Program-made: the position numbers and the translations under genes
The notes under the pieces: model-generated
What the model was told of the DNA's origin: nothing
The model's database searches: none
The model's input: only the letters and a program-made list of their open reading frames with translations
Origin: an uncultured Campylobacter sp.
GTDB lineage: Bacteria; Campylobacterota; Campylobacteria; Campylobacterales; Campylobacteraceae
Reading direction: 5' to 3'
DNA: 64,000 bases
Assembly: GCF_937921625.1 (NCBI RefSeq)
Contig: NZ_CAKZTI010000028.1
Location: 1 to 64,000 of the forward strand
Part shown: positions 26,851-35,828 of the stretch, one piece after another
Position numbering within the stretch: the first letter of the stretch is position 1
Layout of the letters: every line of letters begins with the position of its first letter

Positions 26851-28088
26851 TGGCAAATAAGTGCAGTTTTTGCGGTGAGACGGGCGCAGACGGGCGTCGT
26901 ATCTATCCTAACGACGACGGTACGGCAGCTATCTGTAGCTATTGTATCGATATGGCATACGCCGCTATCCACGGCAGCGAGGGTCAAAATGAGGCGATAC
27001 AAAATCAAAATAAAGAGATCGATTTCGAGGCTATCAAGCCAAAGGCGCTGATGGAGGTGCTAAACCGCTACGTCATCGGCCAGGAGCGCGCTAAGAAAAT
27101 TTTTAGCGTCGGCGTTTACAACCACTATAAAAGAATTTTCAGGCAGACCGACGCGAAGGGCGACGATACCGAAATTTCAAAATCAAATATCTTGCTTATC
27201 GGGCCTACCGGCAGCGGTAAGACACTTATGGCGCAGACCTTGGCGAAATTTTTGGACGTGCCGATCGCCATTAGCGACGCTACGAGCCTAACGGAAGCGG
27301 GCTACGTCGGCGAGGACGTAGAAAACATCCTCACCCGCCTTTTACAGGCCGCGGACGGCGACGTAGAAAAGGCGCAGCGCGGTATCGTGTTCGTAGATGA
27401 GATCGATAAGATCGCGCGGATGAGCGAAAACCGCAGTATCACGCGCGACGTAAGCGGCGAAGGGGTACAACAAGCGCTTCTTAAGATCATCGAAGGGAGC
27501 GTCGTAAATATCCCTCCCAAGGGCGGCCGCAAGCATCCGAATCAGGACTTCATACAGATCGATACTACTAATATCCTATTCGTCTGCGGCGGTGCGTTCG
27601 ATGGGCTAAACGAGATCATCAACCGCCGCATCGGGCAGAATGTGCTCGGGTTTAACCAAACCAAGCGCAGCAAGAAAGAGAGCTTAAATTTGCTAAACAT
27701 GGTCGAGGCCGACGATTTGGTGCATTACGGCATAATTCCCGAGCTCATCGGGCGCTTGCACGTAGTGGCTACGCTAAATGAGATCGACGAAAAGGCGATG
27801 GTTAGAATTTTAACCGAGCCGAAAAACGCGATCTTAAAACAATATCAAAAGCTCTTTGCGATAGACGGCGCAAATTTAAAATTTGACGACGACGCGCTAA
27901 ACGAGGTTGCGAGCCTGGCGATAAAGCGCAAAACCGGTGCACGCGGACTTCGCAGCATAATCGAGGAGATCATGATCGATATTATGTTCGATCTGCCTGA
28001 GCTTAAGGGCTATGACGTCATTATCTCCAAAGAGGTCGTAGACGGCGTTTCTAAGCCGATACTTGTAAAACAAAATTTAACTGCATAA
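26850..28088 (+). CDS. clpX: ATP-dependent Clp protease ATP-binding subunit ClpX
   Basis: 412 residues. The AAA+ unfoldase that feeds substrates to ClpP. The N-terminal zinc-binding domain has C5, C8, C29 and C32. Walker A is IGPTGSGKT, Walker B FVDEIDKI, and the GYVGEDVEN pore-loop region and the RRIG...LGF ClpP-contact loop area are present. It starts at the last base of lpxA. clpP is not in the window. Confidence 0.97.
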   Translation: MANKCSFCGETGADGRRIYPNDDGTAAICSYCIDMAYAAIHGSEGQNEAIQNQNKEIDFEAIKPKALMEVLNRYVIGQERAKKIFSVGVYNHYKRIFRQTDAKGDDTEISKSNILLIGPTGSGKTLMAQTLAKFLDVPIAISDATSLTEAGYVGEDVENILTRLLQAADGDVEKAQRGIVFVDEIDKIARMSENRSITRDVSGEGVQQALLKIIEGSVVNIPPKGGRKHPNQDFIQIDTTNILFVCGGAFDGLNEIINRRIGQNVLGFNQTKRSKKESLNLLNMVEADDLVHYGIIPELIGRLHVVATLNEIDEKAMVRILTEPKNAILKQYQKLFAIDGANLKFDDDALNEVASLAIKRKTGARGLRSIIEEIMIDIMFDLPELKGYDVIISKEVVDGVSKPILVKQNLTA

Positions 28089-28097
28089 AGGGGATAA

Positions 28098-29132
28098 ATG
28101 TTACTTGATTCGATTCTAGGATTATTTTCTAGGGATATGGGCATCGATCTAGGCACGGCAAATACGCTCGTGCTGCTAAAAGATAAAGGTATCATCATCA
28201 ACGAGCCAAGCGTCGTCGCGGTACAAAACGAACGCTACGGCAAGCAAAGGATCATCGCCGTGGGCGCCGAGGCTAAAGAGATGCTCGGGCGAACTCCTGG
28301 CGATATTGAAGCGGTGCGCCCGATGAAGGACGGCGTTATCGCGGATTTTGATATGACGGAGAAGATGATTAGGTATTTCATCGAAAAGACCCACAAGCGC
28401 CGTTTTTTCGTAAGCCCGCGCATCATCATCTCGGTTCCTTACGGGCTAACTCAGGTCGAGCGTAAAGCCGTGCGCGAAAGTGCTATGATAGCGGGCGCGC
28501 GCGAGGTTTATCTAATCGAAGAGCCGATGGCTGCAGCGATCGGTGCGGGACTTCCCGTAAATGAAGCGCGCGGTTCGCTGGTCGTGGATATCGGCGGTGG
28601 TACCACAGAGATTGGCGTTATCTCTTTGGGCGGTATTATTAGCGCCAAATCCGTTCGCGTCGCGGGCGATAAGATCGACGCAAGCATCGTTAATTACGTC
28701 AAAGAAAAATATAGCCTACTCATATCCGAGCGCGCCGCCGAGGAGATCAAGATCAAGATCGGCACGGCGGTACAACAGCAAAAAGATCTTACATACACGG
28801 TCAAAGGAAAAGACCAGATTAGCGGGCTTTTAAGCTCGGTCGATCTTACGAGCGAGGACGTTAGAGAGGCGATCAAAGACTCAATCAGAGAGATTGCCGA
28901 TGCGTTAAAATTTGTCCTTGAGAGCATTCAGCCAGAAGTCGCCGCCGACATCGTCGAAAACGGCGTCGTGCTAACGGGCGGCGGTGCGCTCATTCGCGGA
29001 TTAGATAAATATCTAAGCGACACCGTAAAGCTTCCGGTTTTCGTCGCGGACGAGCCGCTGCTTTGCGTCGCAAACGGCACTGGAAAAGCCCTAGAAGAGA
29101 TCAAATCGCTAAAACAAGCGGCAAATGACTAA
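28098..29132 (+). CDS. mreB: Rod-shape-determining protein MreB
   Basis: 344 residues. Actin-like filament protein that organises elongation-phase cell-wall synthesis. The first phosphate loop MGIDLGTANTLV begins near residue 14, and the second is VVDIGGGTTEIGVISLGG. The C-terminal adenosine motif VVLTGGGALIRGLD is present. The N-terminal LLDSILGLFS is the usual amphipathic membrane-binding helix. It overlaps mreC by 8 bases. Confidence 0.97.
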   Translation: MLLDSILGLFSRDMGIDLGTANTLVLLKDKGIIINEPSVVAVQNERYGKQRIIAVGAEAKEMLGRTPGDIEAVRPMKDGVIADFDMTEKMIRYFIEKTHKRRFFVSPRIIISVPYGLTQVERKAVRESAMIAGAREVYLIEEPMAAAIGAGLPVNEARGSLVVDIGGGTTEIGVISLGGIISAKSVRVAGDKIDASIVNYVKEKYSLLISERAAEEIKIKIGTAVQQQKDLTYTVKGKDQISGLLSSVDLTSEDVREAIKDSIREIADALKFVLESIQPEVAADIVENGVVLTGGGALIRGLDKYLSDTVKLPVFVADEPLLCVANGTGKALEEIKSLKQAAND

Positions 29133-29874
29133 TCTCAAACTCCTCCTCGTCGCGGTTTTGCTGGTAGCCGTTTCGCTTACGTTCGGCTCGTATATCCACG
29201 GCAAATTTATCGGATTTGCAGGAGGAATTTTAGAGGTTTATTACGGCGTGAGTGATCGGGTAAAAAGCGCTGTGAACGAGCATTTTAACCAGGCAGAGAC
29301 GATCAAAGCTCTACGAGAAGAAAACGCCGAGCTAAAAAAATCGGCGATGCTACTTAGTACGTTCGCGGGCGAGCTGAATAAAATTTTGATCGATAAAAAC
29401 AGCTCCATTTATGAGCCCAAAGTCCAGCTCGTAAAGGCGTTGAGCTACGCGAATCTAAACGACTACAACAAATTCTTTGTAAATTTTGAAAATTTTAACC
29501 CAAACAAAATTTACGGTCTCATCAGCGAGGGCAAGACCGCAGGGATTTTAGTAAATAAAGACGGGCGCCCGCTTGCGATCTTACAGCGCGACGAAAAGAG
29601 CAACTTCTCCGTTTTCATAGGAGATGCTCAAATTCCTGGCGTCGCAGGCGGCGAAAATAACGAGCTCGTAGTTAGATATATCCCGCAATGGCTTGATCCT
29701 AAGGTAGGCGACGAGGTCTTTACGAGCGGGAAAGATGAAATTTTCTTTGCCGGCGTGCCAGTAGGGAAAGTCAAAGAGATTCAAAGCGGGAAGCTATACA
29801 AAAGCGCCGTCGTAGAGCCCTATGTGAGCTCCGAGATGCCGGCGTTTTTGTATGTCGTTACAAAGGAAAATTGA
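29125..29874 (+). CDS. mreC: Rod-shape-determining protein MreC
   Basis: 249 residues. Bitopic inner-membrane protein: a hydrophobic segment at about 5-25, then a coiled-coil region (AETIKALREENAELKKS) and a periplasmic beta-rich domain with VGDEVFTSGKDEIFFAGVPV. It partners MreB and the elongasome. mreD is not found downstream; the next gene is carB, overlapping by one base (TGATG). Confidence 0.93.
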   Translation: MTNLKLLLVAVLLVAVSLTFGSYIHGKFIGFAGGILEVYYGVSDRVKSAVNEHFNQAETIKALREENAELKKSAMLLSTFAGELNKILIDKNSSIYEPKVQLVKALSYANLNDYNKFFVNFENFNPNKIYGLISEGKTAGILVNKDGRPLAILQRDEKSNFSVFIGDAQIPGVAGGENNELVVRYIPQWLDPKVGDEVFTSGKDEIFFAGVPVGKVKEIQSGKLYKSAVVEPYVSSEMPAFLYVVTKEN

Positions 29875-32800
29875 TGCCCAAAAGAGATGATATTAAGACG
29901 ATTTTACTGATCGGCAGCGGTCCGATCGTAATCGGTCAGGCGTGCGAGTTCGATTACAGCGGCACGCAGGCTGCCAAGACGCTAAAGAGCCTCGGATACC
30001 GCGTAGTGCTAATAAACTCTAACCCCGCTACTATTATGACCGATCCCGATTTTGCCGACGCTACCTATATCGAGCCGATCACCAAAGAGAGCATTTTACG
30101 TATCATAAAGCGCGAGGGCGTCGATGCGATCCTGCCTACGATGGGCGGACAGGTCGCGCTAAACGTCGCGATGCAGGCTTACGAAAGCGGCGAGCTAGCA
30201 GGGGTGAAATTTCTAGGCGCCAAGCCTGAAGCGATAAAAAAAGGCGAGGATAGGGTAAAATTTAAAGAGGCGATGATTAAGATCGGAATGGATCTGCCTA
30301 AATCCAAATATGCTTACAACATCGAAGAGGCGATGGCTGCGGCGAATGAGATCGGCTTTCCGCTCATTATCCGCGCTAGCTACACCCTGGGCGGAGCTGG
30401 TAGCGGCGTAGCGTACAATATCGACGAGTTTAAAGAGGTCGCGCAAAATGGGCTAGATGTAAGCCCGATAAATGAAATTTTGATCGAAGAGAGCCTGCTT
30501 GGATGGAAAGAGTTCGAAATGGAAGTGATCCGCGATCATAAGGACAACTGCATCATCGTCTGCTCGATCGAAAATTTTGACCCGATGGGGGTGCATACGG
30601 GCGATAGCATCACGGTTGCGCCCGCCCTGACGCTTACCGATAAAGAGTATCAAAGGATGCGCGACGCGAGTTTTAAAATTTTACGCGAGATCGGCGTGGA
30701 TACGGGCGGCAGTAACGTGCAGTTTGCGGTAAATCCACAAACGGGGCGGATGATCGTCATCGAGATGAACCCGCGCGTAAGCCGCAGCTCGGCTCTCGCG
30801 TCCAAAGCTACGGGCTATCCGATCGCCAAGGTCGCTACGATGCTGGCGGTGGGCTTTAGCCTGGATGAGATCAAAAACGATATCACCGGCACGCCCGCGA
30901 GCTTTGAGCCGGTGATCGATTACATCGTGACTAAAATTCCGCGCTTTGCGTTTGAAAAATTCCCCGGCGCAAACCCCTATCTGGGCACCGCTATGAAAAG
31001 TATCGGCGAGGTGATGGCGATCGGGCGCAGCTTTAAAGAGAGCATCCAAAAAGCGCTGTGCTCGCTGGAGAAGGGCTACTTCGGCTTCGTAGAATTAAAT
31101 TTGAGCGAAAAAGATCTCATCTTCGGGCTTCGCAACGCGCAGCAAGATAGAATTTTATATATCGCTCAGGGCTTTAGAGCGGGTATGAGCGTGGATCAAA
31201 TTTACGAGCTTAGCAAGATCGATCGCTGGTTTTTGAGCCAGATCGAGCAGATCGTAAAATTTGAAGAGCGCATCGATATGGAGATCATCAACGACGCGGC
31301 GCTTTTAAGGCAGGCCAAGAGCTGGGGTTTTAGCGATAAGATGATCGCAAATTTGATCAACAAAAAGGACAATCTGGGCCTTACGCAAAACGATATCCAT
31401 TTTGCCTGCGCCAGACAGGGTATCGACCTTGAATACAACGAAGTAGATACCTGTGCGGGCGAGTTTGCGGCGCTTACCCCGTATCTGTACTCCAGCACCA
31501 ACATAACGCCCGCCATTGCAAGCCGTAAAATTTCAAAAGATAATAAAAAAGTCCTCATCATCGGCGGCGGTCCGAACCGCATCGGGCAGGGCATCGAGTT
31601 TGACTACTGCTGCGTGCACGCCAGCTACGCTCTGCGCGATATGGGCATCACCACGATAATGTATAACTGCAACCCCGAAACCGTCAGCACCGACTACGAC
31701 ACGAGTGATATTTTATACTTCGAGCCGATCGATTTCGAGCACGTTAGAGCGGTCATCGAGGCTGAAAGCCCGGACGGCGTGATCGTGCATTTCGGCGGCC
31801 AAACGCCGCTAAAGCTCGCCAAGCGTCTAAGCACCGTGGGAGCCAAGATCATCGGCACGAGCGCGCGCACGATAGACGTAGCGGAGGACCGCAAGAAATT
31901 TAGTGAGTTTATCGCAAGCATCGGCGTTAAGCAGCCGAAAAACGATACCGCCATAAGCGAAGCCGAAGCGATCGAAAAGGCCGCAGCGATCGGCTATCCG
32001 GTGCTTGTGCGCCCTAGCTACGTGCTCGGCGGTCGCGCGATGCGGCGCGTGCATAGCGAAGCCGAGCTTAGGCTGTATATGAGCGAAGCCGTGAGCGTGA
32101 GCCACCACTCGCCGGTGCTGATAGATAAATTTTTACTTGACGCGACCGAGCTTGATGTGGATGCGATCTGCGACGGACGCGACGTGTATATCGGCGCGAT
32201 AATGGAGCATATTGAAGAGGCGGGCATCCACAGCGGCGATAGCGCGAGTATTCTGCCGCCGCTTAGCTTAAGCGCGGAGATGATCGATCTGGTAAGTCGC
32301 CAAACCAAAGAGATCGCGCTAAATCTCGGCGTCGTGGGGCTTATGAATATTCAATTCGCGATTTTTGAAAACGAGCTTTACATCATCGAGGTAAATCCGC
32401 GCGCGAGTCGCACCGTGCCGTTTGTGAGCAAGGCGACCGGAATTCCGATGGCTAAGGTCGCTACCCGCGTAATGTGGCAAGGGGGTCTGCGCGAGGCTTT
32501 GAAATTTTACGACGAGTTCGGCGTGCTGGTCGAAGAGAAGGGAATTTTAAAGCCGCGTATTAAAAACCATATCTGCGTAAAAGAGAGTGTCTTTCCTTTC
32601 AACAAGCTTGCGGGCGCGGATCTGATCTTGGGGCCCGAGATGAAAAGCACCGGCGAGGTGATGGGTATCGGCGAAAATTTCGCCAAAAGTTTCGCTAAAT
32701 CTCAAATTGGCGCGAGCAACGCGCTTCCAAGCGGCGGCAAGGTATTTTTGTCTCTAGCCGATCATGACAAGCTGCGAGCCGTGGAGCTTGTGCGCGCGTT

Positions 32801-33137
32801 TACGGATGCGGGCTTTAGTATCGCGGCTACGAGTGGCACTCACAAGCTGCTGAGAGAAAACGGCGTAGAGTGCGAGTTTGTCTATAAAATCAGCGAGGGT
32901 CGCCCAAATATCGAGGACAAGCTCAAAAACGGCGAAATTTCGCTCGTCATCAACACTAGCGACAGCAAATCAAACTCTACCGACGCCGCGAAGATCCGCC
33001 AGAGCGTACTGCGCTTTAGACTGCCGTATTTTACGACGATGAAGGCGGCGATCGCCGCTACGCGCTCAATCTGCTCGATAAAGGACGACTCTGCGCTTGA
33101 AGTTAAAACGCTGCAGGAGTATCTAAGCGGAAGGTAG
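29874..33137 (+). CDS. carB: Carbamoyl-phosphate synthase large subunit
   Basis: 1087 residues. It makes carbamoyl phosphate for arginine and pyrimidine synthesis, with ammonia channelled from CarA (not in window). The ATG at 29874 is used, sharing a base with the mreC stop. Two homologous ATP-grasp halves are visible, starting with LIGSGPIVIGQACEFDYSG and IIGGGPNRIGQGIEFDYCC respectively. EMNPRVSRSSALASKATGYP and the parallel VNPRASRTVPFVSKATGIP mark the metal sites. The C-terminal MGS-like allosteric domain covers about 935-1087. Length and motifs are complete. Confidence 0.97.
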   Translation: MPKRDDIKTILLIGSGPIVIGQACEFDYSGTQAAKTLKSLGYRVVLINSNPATIMTDPDFADATYIEPITKESILRIIKREGVDAILPTMGGQVALNVAMQAYESGELAGVKFLGAKPEAIKKGEDRVKFKEAMIKIGMDLPKSKYAYNIEEAMAAANEIGFPLIIRASYTLGGAGSGVAYNIDEFKEVAQNGLDVSPINEILIEESLLGWKEFEMEVIRDHKDNCIIVCSIENFDPMGVHTGDSITVAPALTLTDKEYQRMRDASFKILREIGVDTGGSNVQFAVNPQTGRMIVIEMNPRVSRSSALASKATGYPIAKVATMLAVGFSLDEIKNDITGTPASFEPVIDYIVTKIPRFAFEKFPGANPYLGTAMKSIGEVMAIGRSFKESIQKALCSLEKGYFGFVELNLSEKDLIFGLRNAQQDRILYIAQGFRAGMSVDQIYELSKIDRWFLSQIEQIVKFEERIDMEIINDAALLRQAKSWGFSDKMIANLINKKDNLGLTQNDIHFACARQGIDLEYNEVDTCAGEFAALTPYLYSSTNITPAIASRKISKDNKKVLIIGGGPNRIGQGIEFDYCCVHASYALRDMGITTIMYNCNPETVSTDYDTSDILYFEPIDFEHVRAVIEAESPDGVIVHFGGQTPLKLAKRLSTVGAKIIGTSARTIDVAEDRKKFSEFIASIGVKQPKNDTAISEAEAIEKAAAIGYPVLVRPSYVLGGRAMRRVHSEAELRLYMSEAVSVSHHSPVLIDKFLLDATELDVDAICDGRDVYIGAIMEHIEEAGIHSGDSASILPPLSLSAEMIDLVSRQTKEIALNLGVVGLMNIQFAIFENELYIIEVNPRASRTVPFVSKATGIPMAKVATRVMWQGGLREALKFYDEFGVLVEEKGILKPRIKNHICVKESVFPFNKLAGADLILGPEMKSTGEVMGIGENFAKSFAKSQIGASNALPSGGKVFLSLADHDKLRAVELVRAFTDAGFSIAATSGTHKLLRENGVECEFVYKISEGRPNIEDKLKNGEISLVINTSDSKSNSTDAAKIRQSVLRFRLPYFTTMKAAIAATRSICSIKDDSALEVKTLQEYLSGR

Positions 33138-33237
33138 CGCGAGCAGCCTTCTGCCGGCACCATGCTGCGATGAAATTTTAGGAAGCGAAATTTTGCTGCG
33201 AAAATTAAAGTATGGAATTTCTAAATTTTATCGGTAG

Positions 33238-33245
33238 CCCCCCCC
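33238..33245 (+). repeat. C8 homopolymer in the hsdM leader
   Basis: Eight consecutive C residues lie 37 bases before the hsdM start codon in the short carB-hsdM spacer. Homopolymeric G/C tracts of about this length are the usual contingency loci of Campylobacter. This one is in the leader rather than in a reading frame, so a length change could affect promoter spacing or the 5' end of the mRNA. At C8 it is near the lower limit for frequent slippage. Confidence 0.6.
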
Positions 33246-33282
33246 ATTCTATATGCATAAATTTTTTAGGAGATACTATTAA

Positions 33283-34839
33283 ATGAGCGAAGAGACACAA
33301 CGCAAGGCCTTGCAAAACCAAATTTGGAGTATTGCAAATGAAGTAAGAGGCGCTGTTGACGGCTGGGACTTTAAGCAATACGTCCTAGGTACGTTGTTTT
33401 ATAGATATATTAGCGAAAATTTTACGGATTATATAGAGGGCGACGACGATGATTTTGACTATGCAAGTTTGTCTGACGATTCACCAGAACTTGAAGCGAT
33501 AAAGCATGATACCATTGTAACAAAGGGATATTTTATCTACCCTAGCCAGCTATTTAAAAATGTATTAAAAAATGCCGATAATAACGCAAATTTAAACACT
33601 GATTTAGATCAAATTTTTAAAAGTATCGAAGGCTCAGCAGTCGGATATGAGTCGGAGCAGGACATAAAGGGTCTTTTTGCTGATTTTGATACTACGAGCA
33701 ATCGGTTAGGAAACAGCGTTACCGAGAAAAACAGGCGACTCACAGCGGTTTTAAAGGGTATAGCCGAACTTGATTTCGGCGATTTTAAGAACAACCATAT
33801 CGATCTTTTCGGCGATGCGTACGAGTTTCTTATCTCGAACTATGCCGCAAATGCAGGCAAATCTGGCGGCGAGTTTTTTACTCCTCAAAATGTCTCAAAG
33901 CTCATCGCCACGCTTGCCATGTACGGACAAGAGCGCGTAAATAAAATTTACGATCCGGCATGCGGTTCTGGTTCGCTGCTTTTGCAGGCTAAAAAGCGTT
34001 TTGACAAACATGAGGTTGAAGATGGATTTTTCGGTCAGGAGATAAATCACACTACATACAACCTAGCGCGTATGAATATGTTTTTACACAACGTTAACTA
34101 CTCTAAATTTCACATAGAGCTTGGCGATACGCTACTAGATCCAAAGCTTAGCGATGATAGGCCTTTTGACGCTATCGTTTCAAATCCTCCTTACTCCATC
34201 AACTGGATCGGTAGCGACGATCCGACGCTCATAAACGATCCTAGATTTGCTCCTGCGGGCGTTCTTGCGCCAAAAAGCAAGGCGGATTTTGCCTTTATCT
34301 TGCACGCACTCAGCTACCTTTCGGCAAAAGGCAGAGCCGCGATAGTTAGTTTCCCGGGCATTTTTTATAGAGGCGGTGCGGAAAAAAAGATCCGCGAATA
34401 TCTCGTAAAAGAAAATTTTGTCGAGACCGTCATCGCGCTCGCCCCAAATCTTTTTTATGGCACTCCGATAGCTGTTAATATCCTTGTTCTTTCAAAGCAT
34501 AAAACAGAGACTAAAACGCAGTTTATAGATGCTAGCGGGTTTTTTGAAAAAAGAACAAACAACAACGTCCTAGCTGACGAACACATTGCGAAAATAATAG
34601 AAATTTTTGGTAAAAAAGAAGATATCGCCCATGTATGCGCACTCGCAGATAATGAAAAAATAGTCCAAAACGATTACAATCTAGCCGTAAGCTCTTATGT
34701 CGAGGCAAAAGATACACGCGAGGTTATCGACATAAACGAGTTAAATTTACAGATAAAGCAGACCGTGGCTAAAATCTCAAATTTGCGCGAACAAATCGAC
34801 GAAATCGTTGCGGAAATAAATTCGGGCAGCGAAATATGA
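33283..34839 (+). CDS. hsdM: Type I restriction-modification system, DNA methyltransferase subunit (type IC-like)
   Basis: 518 residues. N6-adenine methyltransferase subunit of the HsdR2M2S1 complex. The N-terminal HsdM domain runs to about 160. The SAM-binding motif I YDPACGSGSLLLQ is at 223-235 and the catalytic NPPY at 301-304. GGEFFTPQNVSKLIA precedes motif I, as in the family. An AGGAGA ribosome-binding site lies upstream. The stop overlaps the next start by 4 bases (ATGA). First gene of hsdM-rhuM-hsdS-prrC-hsdR; lower GC than neighbouring housekeeping genes fits acquisition as a defence module. Confidence 0.96.
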   Translation: MSEETQRKALQNQIWSIANEVRGAVDGWDFKQYVLGTLFYRYISENFTDYIEGDDDDFDYASLSDDSPELEAIKHDTIVTKGYFIYPSQLFKNVLKNADNNANLNTDLDQIFKSIEGSAVGYESEQDIKGLFADFDTTSNRLGNSVTEKNRRLTAVLKGIAELDFGDFKNNHIDLFGDAYEFLISNYAANAGKSGGEFFTPQNVSKLIATLAMYGQERVNKIYDPACGSGSLLLQAKKRFDKHEVEDGFFGQEINHTTYNLARMNMFLHNVNYSKFHIELGDTLLDPKLSDDRPFDAIVSNPPYSINWIGSDDPTLINDPRFAPAGVLAPKSKADFAFILHALSYLSAKGRAAIVSFPGIFYRGGAEKKIREYLVKENFVETVIALAPNLFYGTPIAVNILVLSKHKTETKTQFIDASGFFEKRTNNNVLADEHIAKIIEIFGKKEDIAHVCALADNEKIVQNDYNLAVSSYVEAKDTREVIDINELNLQIKQTVAKISNLREQIDEIVAEINSGSEI

Positions 34840-35828
34840 AAGCTATTATTTACACGACAAGCGATGGCAAGTCAAGATTTTCTTTGCAAAAATTTGATGA
34901 ACAGCTTTGGCTGACGCAACTTGAAATCGCGGAACTTTACCAGACGACCAAACAAAATATTAGCAAGCATATAAAGGCTATTTTTTTAGAAAATGAGATA
35001 GATGAAAAAGCAACTGTCAACTTTCAGTTGACAGTTCAAAATGAAGGCGGGCGCAATATAAAGCGTAAAATGGCTTATTATCCTTTGCCTTTGATTATAG
35101 CCGTAGGTTACCGCGTGCGTTCATCTCGCGGTACGCAGTTTCGTCAGTGGGCGACGCAATGCTTAGGAGAATATATAAAAAAGGGTTTTGCGCTTGACGA
35201 CGAACGCTTAAAAGGCACGGGCGGCGGCGATTATTTCAAAGAGTTGCTTGAACGCATTCGCGATATCCGTAGTAGCGAAAAAGCGATGTATCGCCAAGTA
35301 CTCGACCTTTACGCCACTAGCTACGACTACGATCCAAAAAGCGACGAGAGTATTAAATTTTTTAAAATAGTTCAAAACAAGCTTCATTACGCCGTTAGCG
35401 AGCAAACCGCCTCCGAGATTATTTTTAGTAGAGTAAACGGAGATAAAGAATTTATGGGGCTTACAAATTTTAAAGGCCAAATGCCGACGCTAAACGAGGC
35501 TAAAACGGCGAAAAATTACCTAAGCGAGGATGAACTTTTTAGATTAAATCGCTTGGTTTCGGCGTTTTTCGATCTTGCCGAGGTGAAGGCGCACGAGCGC
35601 GAGCCGATGTATATGAGAGACTGGATAAGCGAGCTGGATAAATTTAGCGTAACTTACGGCAAAGGCGTTTTGCAAAATGCTGGCTCGGTAAGTCATAGCG
35701 AGGCTATGAAAAAAGTTGACACCGAATATGCAAAATACCGACAAAACAACCTAACTCCGGTCGAGAAAGAATATATAAACGCCGTCAAAAGTATAAATTT
35801 AAAGCTAAAAGACAAAGGCAAGAAATGA
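34836..35828 (+). CDS. rhuM: RhuM-like protein inserted in the hsd operon
   Basis: 330 residues of the virulence-associated RhuM family. The N-terminal third has a probable helix-turn-helix (LWLTQLEIAELYQTTKQNI, about 27-45), followed by RKMAYYPLPLIIAVGYRVRS and FRQWATQCLGEYIKKGF, typical of RhuM. The C-terminal half is helical with DKFSVTYGKGVLQNAG. The biochemical role is not established. RhuM-type genes are known as cargo in Campylobacter and enterobacterial type I R-M loci. It overlaps hsdM and hsdS by 4 bases each, so its amount should be tied to theirs. Naming is by family, not proven orthology. Confidence 0.85.
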   Translation: MKAIIYTTSDGKSRFSLQKFDEQLWLTQLEIAELYQTTKQNISKHIKAIFLENEIDEKATVNFQLTVQNEGGRNIKRKMAYYPLPLIIAVGYRVRSSRGTQFRQWATQCLGEYIKKGFALDDERLKGTGGGDYFKELLERIRDIRSSEKAMYRQVLDLYATSYDYDPKSDESIKFFKIVQNKLHYAVSEQTASEIIFSRVNGDKEFMGLTNFKGQMPTLNEAKTAKNYLSEDELFRLNRLVSAFFDLAEVKAHEREPMYMRDWISELDKFSVTYGKGVLQNAGSVSHSEAMKKVDTEYAKYRQNNLTPVEKEYINAVKSINLKLKDKGKK

